This document shows positions 59,651 to 64,000 of a stretch of DNA of 64,000 nt, piece by piece. Numbering within the stretch: position 1 is the first letter of the stretch; each line of letters opens with the position of its first letter. Made by a program: the position numbers and the translations under genes. This stretch comes from Thermoleophilia bacterium (GTDB lineage: Bacteria; Actinomycetota; Thermoleophilia; Gaiellales; Gaiellaceae), in the NCBI GenBank assembly GCA_020845695.1, contig JADLFG010000016.1:1-64000 (forward strand). The letters are read 5' to 3'. The notes under the pieces are model-generated. The model was not told where the DNA came from and made no database searches. It saw only the letters and a program-made list of their open reading frames with translations.

Positions 59651-61399
59651 TTAGCGCGGCCTCTGCCCGACGAGCAGGGCCCTGCTGGCCGCGCTGCGCG
59701 AGACGGCCCGGTAGACGGTTTGCGAGCGGTGCGAGACCCGCAGCGTCCAGCGGCCGTCGCCGCTGACTCCGGCGGAGCCGACGGGGCGGTAGCGTGCCGT
59801 GCCGCGGAGCCGCGCGTACACGGTCACGCGCTCGCGGGCGCGCAGGCTCGTCACCCGGCCGGAGAGGGTGAGCGTCCGGGCGGCCCTCGCGGTCCGTGGC
59901 GCGGCGGCGATCGAGACGGTCGCCGTCCGCAGCCTGAGGGGCGAGACGCTCGCGCCCCACGTGTGCGGCGTGCGTCCGGGTAGCTCGTCGCGAAGGCAGA
60001 TCGTCGTCCGGCGGACCTCGCGCAGGCGGCTGCGCAGGGTGGTCTCGAGGCCGCGGCTCGAGCGGGCGACTGCGAGCCCCGCCGCCAGCGCCTGGCGGCG
60101 GAACTGATCGGCGATGATCGCCCGCGCGAGCGGGCGGTCGAGCCCGCGGGAGGCGAGGTCGCGCTCGAAGGCCGCGGCATCGCCGCCGTAGCCCGAGTCG
60201 ACGAGCCAGCGCTCGGCCCGGTCGAGATCGGCGCTGCCGACCGGGCCGCCGTCGCGCTCGAGCACGAGCCGGGTCAGGAGCGCGGTCAGGGCGACGCGCC
60301 GGTCGCCGGTCGCACCGGCCAGGGCAGCGACGTCGGCCGCCGCGATCCGGCCGGCGCTCGTCGAGCAGTGGACTCCCTCGGGGAGCGCGATCTGGCCCGC
60401 CGAGAGCGAGGCCGGGAACGCCGGCCCGGCGACGCCGGGCCCGTCGCAGAGCGACGGGTCGCGCGTCCACAGGTAGACGCAGGCTGCGGCCGCCTTGTCC
60501 GGGTCGGCCCCGTTCTCGGTGAACGTGCCCCAGCCCCAGGACCAGACGCTCGCGAGGCCGAGCTCGCCCGCGACCTGGCGAGCGGAGAGGGCCTCCTGCT
60601 TCACGATCTCGAGCCAGGCCTCGCGCGGCTGGAGCCCCTCGCGCCCGCCCTTGCCGGGGCCGGACTGGAAGCCGAGCAGGAGCCCGAGCCGCTCGGCGGG
60701 GATGTCGAGCGCCAGGAACGGCGCGATCGCCGTGCGCATCGCGATCCGGCGGGCGCGCGAGCCGAGCACGGCTCCGCGCCGGTGGATGCTGGGGGCGTTG
60801 AAGTGCATCTGGCGGACGATCGACGCGTGGAGCGCGAGCTCGCGCCACCAGACGGCGGCGTCGCCGGCGACGAACGGGGCGCCCCGGCCGGACGGCTTGC
60901 CGGGCACGAGCAGGACCGGGTGGGCGCCGCGCTCGGCGAGCGTCGAGACCACGGCGAGGACGTTCGCCCGGTAGCGGAAGACCTCGGGCGGCCAGGGCGT
61001 GGCGCGGGTCGCCCCGGCGAGCTCGTTGAGGGCGATCACCGGCGTCGCGCAGCCGGTCGCCGCGACCGCGCGGTCGAAGAGGGCGTTTGCCTCACGGACC
61101 GCGTGCTCGGGCTCGGCCGGGGCGGGCGGCCCGCCGGCGAGACCCTTGAGCGACATGTGCCAGTAGACGGTGTGGGCGCCGAGGCTGCGCAGCTCGGCCG
61201 AGCGCTGGATCCCGTTCGTCGCGACGACGAGCCCGGGCCTGCCGAAGAGCGCCTGGCGAAACGGGACCGACCCGTCCGCGAACTCGATCCAGAGCTGCTG
61301 CCCGGCGGGCAGACCGCACGGCCGCGCGAGCGCGCGCGCCGGCCCGGCGGCCGTCACCGCGGCCACGCAGGCGAGTAGGAGAGGTGCCAGTCCCTTCAT
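59651..61399 (-). CDS. Secreted protein of unknown function, possibly TIM-barrel
   Basis: A 582-aa protein with a signal peptide (KGLAPLLLACVAAVTAAGPARA). The body (GLVVATNGIQRSAELRSLGAHTVYWH, VIALNELAG, VWSWGWGTFTEN) has the rhythm of a TIM-barrel such as a glycoside hydrolase, without a recognised active site. The last ~100 residues (LSGRVTSLRARERVTVYARL, GRWTLRVSH) look like an Ig-like beta domain. It lies upstream of the ior operon on the same strand, separated from it by about 1.8 kb of iorA and the operators. Function unknown. Confidence 0.75.
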   Translation of the reverse strand: MKGLAPLLLACVAAVTAAGPARALARPCGLPAGQQLWIEFADGSVPFRQALFGRPGLVVATNGIQRSAELRSLGAHTVYWHMSLKGLAGGPPAPAEPEHAVREANALFDRAVAATGCATPVIALNELAGATRATPWPPEVFRYRANVLAVVSTLAERGAHPVLLVPGKPSGRGAPFVAGDAAVWWRELALHASIVRQMHFNAPSIHRRGAVLGSRARRIAMRTAIAPFLALDIPAERLGLLLGFQSGPGKGGREGLQPREAWLEIVKQEALSARQVAGELGLASVWSWGWGTFTENGADPDKAAAACVYLWTRDPSLCDGPGVAGPAFPASLSAGQIALPEGVHCSTSAGRIAAADVAALAGATGDRRVALTALLTRLVLERDGGPVGSADLDRAERWLVDSGYGGDAAAFERDLASRGLDRPLARAIIADQFRRQALAAGLAVARSSRGLETTLRSRLREVRRTTICLRDELPGRTPHTWGASVSPLRLRTATVSIAAAPRTARAARTLTLSGRVTSLRARERVTVYARLRGTARYRPVGSAGVSGDGRWTLRVSHRSQTVYRAVSRSAASRALLVGQRPR

Positions 61400-61468
61400 C
61401 GCTCCGGCGCGTGGCGCCGCGCCGGGGAGGATACCCGGCCGGTCAGGCGGCGCCTCGGGAGTGCCCGG

Positions 61469-61573
61469 CTAGCGGCCACGCGCGCGCAGGCGCGCGTGGG
61501 AGCCCTCGGACAGGATCGCGAGGAAGACAGCGACGACGCCGACGAGCACCGCGAGGATGGAGAACCACGTCAT
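61469..61573 (-). CDS. 34-aa single-span membrane peptide
   Basis: ATG at 61573 with GGAGG five bases upstream, then TWFSILAVLVGVVAVFLAILSEG, a clear membrane helix, and a basic tail HARLRARGR; the stop is TAG at 61469. The good ribosome site and helix make a real small protein likely. It stands alone between the secreted protein and the stress-protein gene. Function unknown. Confidence 0.6.
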   Translation of the reverse strand: MTWFSILAVLVGVVAVFLAILSEGSHARLRARGR

Positions 61574-61639
61574 GGGCCTCCGGTATCGGCACGTGGCGGG
61601 AGTTGCTTTAGGGGCGCGGCCCGGGGCGCTCGGCGGGTC

Positions 61640-62068
61640 CTACGAGGCCGCTGTGGGCACGACGAGCACCGGGACGCGCGCGCGGTGGAGCAGCTTGTAC
61701 GGGACCGAGCCGAGGATCGCCCCGGCGATCGGGCCCTCCCCGTAGGTGCCGACGACGATGAGGCGGGCGCCGCGCTCGGTCGCGGTGGCGAGGAGCGCGT
61801 CGACGGGACGCTCGGGGACGATCGCGGCCTCCGCCTCGACGCCCGCCGCCTCCGCCTCGTCGAGGGCCCTCCGGGTCACCTCCAACCCGATCTCGTGCAG
61901 GGCCCGCCGGTGCTCGTGCCATTCCTCGCCCCGGAGCCGGTCGGGCGGCTGGTCGGCGTAGACGACGACGATCGCGACGCCGAGCCCGCGCGCGAGCTCG
62001 AGCGCCACCCGGAGCGCCTCCCGCGCGCAATCCGAGCTGTCGTACCCGATCACGATCTCGCCGGCCAC
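61640..62068 (-). CDS. Universal stress protein (UspA family)
   Basis: A 142-aa Usp. EIVIGYDSSDCAREALRVAL gives the N-terminal strand and conserved Asp, and LIVVGTYGEGPIAGAILGS followed by VPVLVVP matches the ATP-binding G-x2-G-x9-G(S/T) motif. The GTG at 62068 is 2 bp after the permease stop, so the two are coupled; Usp domains often accompany transporters as regulators. Confidence 0.9.
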   Translation of the reverse strand: MAGEIVIGYDSSDCAREALRVALELARGLGVAIVVVYADQPPDRLRGEEWHEHRRALHEIGLEVTRRALDEAEAAGVEAEAAIVPERPVDALLATATERGARLIVVGTYGEGPIAGAILGSVPYKLLHRARVPVLVVPTAAS

Positions 62069-62070
62069 GG

Positions 62071-63606
62071 TCAGATCTCCTCCGCGGCGACGCGTACCCG
62101 GCCCGCCGCAACCTCCGGATCGACCGCCTCGAAGGCCTTCCGCCCGAAGTAGCGCTGGTTTCCGCGCAGGCGCCAGCTGACCTCGAAGACGATACCGAGG
62201 AGCAGGAAGCCGATGCCGATCACGAGCGGCGGCCCGACGCCGAGCCAGGACGTGCCCGTGTAGGAGTTCGCCGGGTCGGTCAGGTCGATCACCGAGCGCA
62301 CGAACAGCCAGAGCAGCAGGCCGGCGCCGACGACCGGCGCTACCCCGATGAAGAGGAAGCTCGTCACCGACCGCAGCAGCTCGCGGCGGTAGTACACGGC
62401 ACAGGCGAGGCCCGAGAGCGCGTAGTAGAAGGCGATCAGGAGCGACAGCGCCGAGAGCGTGTCGAAGAAGAAGTTCTCGGACGCGAAGTTCGCGGGCACG
62501 TACCAGAGGATCGCGAGCGCGGCCACGATGATCGTCGACAGGTGGGGCGTTCGGAACCTCGGGTGGATGCTCGCGAACAGGTGCGGGAGCGCGCTCGCCC
62601 GGCCCATCGAGAACGTGGTTCGCGACGCCGGGATGATCGTGGTCTGGGTCGAGGAGATCGCCGAGATCACGATCGCCAGCACGACGATCTTCTCCCACGG
62701 CGAGCCGAGCACCTCGGTCCCGAGGGCGCTGAAGACCGCCTCGTCGTCGTCGAACTCGGCGAGCACGTCGAGCCCCGCGAACGCGACGACCGCGGTCGAG
62801 ACACCGAGGTAGGTGACGAGCAGGACGACGGTGCTCACGATCGCGGCGAGGCCGGGAGCGCGCGTCGAGTCGGCCGTCTCCTCGGCGAGGTTCACGGCGC
62901 TCTCCCAGCCCCAGTAGATGAAGACGCCGAGCAGGAGCGCCGAGACGAGCGATGAGAAGTCGGCGACGGCGAAGGGCGAGAACCAGGACGCTTCGGGTTT
63001 CACGGCCCCCTCGGGCGCGTTGCCCGTGTAGACCTTGACGAGCGCGACGGTGGCGAAGATGAGCAGCGCCGCGACCTGCCCGAGCGTGAGCACGTTCTGG
63101 AGCCGCGCCGACAACTCGGTGCCGATCACGCAGATCGCCGTCATGACCACGATCACCGCGCAGGCGAGCGCGGTGACCGCGATGCGCGACCCGGCAGCCC
63201 CCTCGGCGCCGATCAGCTCGTAGAAGTAGCGAGCGCCGACGTCCGCGAGCGACCCGATCACGAGGATGCCCGTCGTGCAGACCGCCCAGCCGCCGATCCA
63301 GCCCGCGTAGGGCCCGAGCGTCCTCGTGACCCAGGAGAACGTCGTCCCCGCGTCCGGGTCGGCCCGGTTCATGTAGAAGAACGCGGCGGCGATCAGGAAC
63401 ATCGGGATGAACGACGTCAGCATCGCCGCCGGGGCCTGGAGGCCGACGATCACGGCGACCGACCCGATCACGGCGGCGAGCGAGTAGGCGGGCGCGGTCG
63501 ACGCGAGCCCGATCGAGAGCCCGTCGACGAAGCGGATCGAGTTGGCCTTCAGCCCGGGCGCTTCGGCTGCCTGCCCGCGCGCCTCCGTGGCACCGTCGGT
63601 TCGCAC
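62071..63606 (-). CDS. APC-superfamily amino-acid permease
   Basis: A 511-aa transporter with about 12 membrane segments. IGLASTAPAYSLAAVIGSV (TM1 with the unwound region) and GVFIYWGWESAVNLAEETAD (TM6 with the Trp-Glu signature) are typical of APC amino-acid/polyamine permeases. The substrate is not evident. The start is GTG. It lies 60 bp downstream of the AhpD-like gene and leads the universal stress protein. Confidence 0.9.
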   Translation of the reverse strand: MRTDGATEARGQAAEAPGLKANSIRFVDGLSIGLASTAPAYSLAAVIGSVAVIVGLQAPAAMLTSFIPMFLIAAAFFYMNRADPDAGTTFSWVTRTLGPYAGWIGGWAVCTTGILVIGSLADVGARYFYELIGAEGAAGSRIAVTALACAVIVVMTAICVIGTELSARLQNVLTLGQVAALLIFATVALVKVYTGNAPEGAVKPEASWFSPFAVADFSSLVSALLLGVFIYWGWESAVNLAEETADSTRAPGLAAIVSTVVLLVTYLGVSTAVVAFAGLDVLAEFDDDEAVFSALGTEVLGSPWEKIVVLAIVISAISSTQTTIIPASRTTFSMGRASALPHLFASIHPRFRTPHLSTIIVAALAILWYVPANFASENFFFDTLSALSLLIAFYYALSGLACAVYYRRELLRSVTSFLFIGVAPVVGAGLLLWLFVRSVIDLTDPANSYTGTSWLGVGPPLVIGIGFLLLGIVFEVSWRLRGNQRYFGRKAFEAVDPEVAAGRVRVAAEEI

Positions 63607-63666
63607 CGCGCGAGTGTACAGGCCGGCCCCGCCGACTCCAAGTGACCCCGCCGCCCGGGGGCGGCC

Positions 63667-64000
63667 CTAGCGGCCGAGGCTGTGGTACTCCTCGTTCGGC
63701 ATCCAGCCGAACGCGTTCGCGAGCCGGTTCGTGAAGTTGAACATCGCCGCGACCTCGCCGATGTCCATGATCTCCTCGTCCGTCCAGCCGGCCTCGCGCA
63801 GCGCCTCGAGGTCGGCCTCGGCGCACTCCGAGGTGCGGGCGGTCACCTTGACCGCGAAGTCGAGCATCGCCCGCTCCTTCGCCGTGAGCCGGGTCGCGTG
63901 GCGGTGGTCGGCGGCGAGCTGGTCGGCGAGCACCGGATCCTCCGTGAGCTGCCGCAACGCGGCCGCGTGGGAGGTCAGTCAGTAGTAGCAGCGGTTCTGG
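63667..64000 (-). CDS. AhpD-like (peroxidase-related, CMD family) protein with in-frame TGA: candidate selenoprotein, partial
   Basis: The gene enters from the right edge. Its frame reads QNRCYY, then TGA (63979-63981), then LTSHAAALRQLTEDP and continues for about 96 more residues (ERAMLDFAVKVT, GWTDEEIMDIGEVAAMFNF, NRLANAFG) to a stop at 63667. In AhpD-like enzymes this position is the second Cys of the CxxC redox pair (typically CxYCxxxH), so the TGA probably encodes selenocysteine, giving CYYU. Starting translation after the TGA (TTG at 63957) would discard the active site. A sequencing error or pseudogene is the alternative. Confidence 0.72.
63939..63974 (-). promoter_or_regulatory. SECIS-like hairpin just downstream of the in-frame TGA
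   Basis: On the minus strand the RNA can fold with an outer CCUCC / GGAGG stem (63970-63974 with 63939-63943) and an apical 5-bp stem GCCGC / GCGGC with loop GUU (63951-63963). The apical loop starts 20 nt after the UGA and its first base is G, as expected for bacterial SECIS elements. Confidence 0.5.

Overview
The window is a very GC-rich stretch of bacterial chromosome with GTG and TTG starts, tightly overlapping genes and strongly G/C-biased third codon positions. The gene content suggests a high-GC actinobacterium, possibly of class Thermoleophilia; that placement is an inference, because there is no rRNA here. The content includes HTH-ImmA/IrrE regulators, a Thermus-type isocitrate dehydrogenase, a glyoxylate-shunt malate synthase and ferredoxin-linked 2-oxoacid oxidoreductases.

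Region 1 (1-21.1 kb) is mostly housekeeping: an RTX-repeat protein, a P2-type cation ATPase, a secreted CAP-domain protein, NudC, a TolB-like propeller, a HerA-like ATPase, a phospholipase D-like protein, a class III aminotransferase with isocitrate dehydrogenase, an ABC exporter of one ATPase and two permeases, a two-component system with a secreted protein and a PepSY protein, and an acyl-CoA synthetase. A pair of 7-mers spaced 11 bp apart precedes both the two-component operon and the secreted-protein gene, so it is probably the response regulator's binding site.

Region 2 (21.3-32.8 kb) starts at a tRNA-Lys(TTT) and looks like a defence island. All intact genes are on the minus strand. A Type III-like restriction helicase-nuclease and its methyltransferase are followed by an HTH-ImmA/IrrE regulator, a DUF4411 PIN protein and an unknown 566-aa protein with an R-N-x3-H motif like that of HEPN RNases. 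After a decayed antitoxin-like pseudogene come a polymerase-beta-type nucleotidyltransferase carrying a zinc ribbon and its overlapping partner.

Region 3 (33.1-48.6 kb) is a catabolic cluster: a 2-oxoacid dehydrogenase (fused E1, plus E2), an SDR, a phosphotriesterase-family hydrolase, a DUF1989 protein, a complete dipeptide/oligopeptide-type ABC importer, a two-domain VOC protein, a zinc alcohol dehydrogenase, a tandem Lrp/AsnC regulator and a second SDR. The substrate is not evident.

Region 4 (48.6-51.0 kb) holds a truncated solute-binding protein and a second HTH / ImmA-IrrE / PIN-like module, this time as three genes behind a clear promoter-operator.

Region 5 (51.0-64.0 kb) is central and energy metabolism: glutaryl-CoA dehydrogenase and malate synthase, then a five-gene operon of indolepyruvate and 2-oxoacid:ferredoxin oxidoreductases with paired palindromic operators at its start. 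Then come a secreted protein, a 34-aa membrane peptide, a permease with a universal stress protein, and at the right edge an AhpD-like protein. Its second redox cysteine is encoded by an in-frame TGA followed by a SECIS-like hairpin, making it a candidate selenoprotein.

Two families of short palindromic repeats are scattered through the window. One is a 24-bp hairpin with compensating changes between copies, and one of its copies lies in frame inside the methyltransferase gene.
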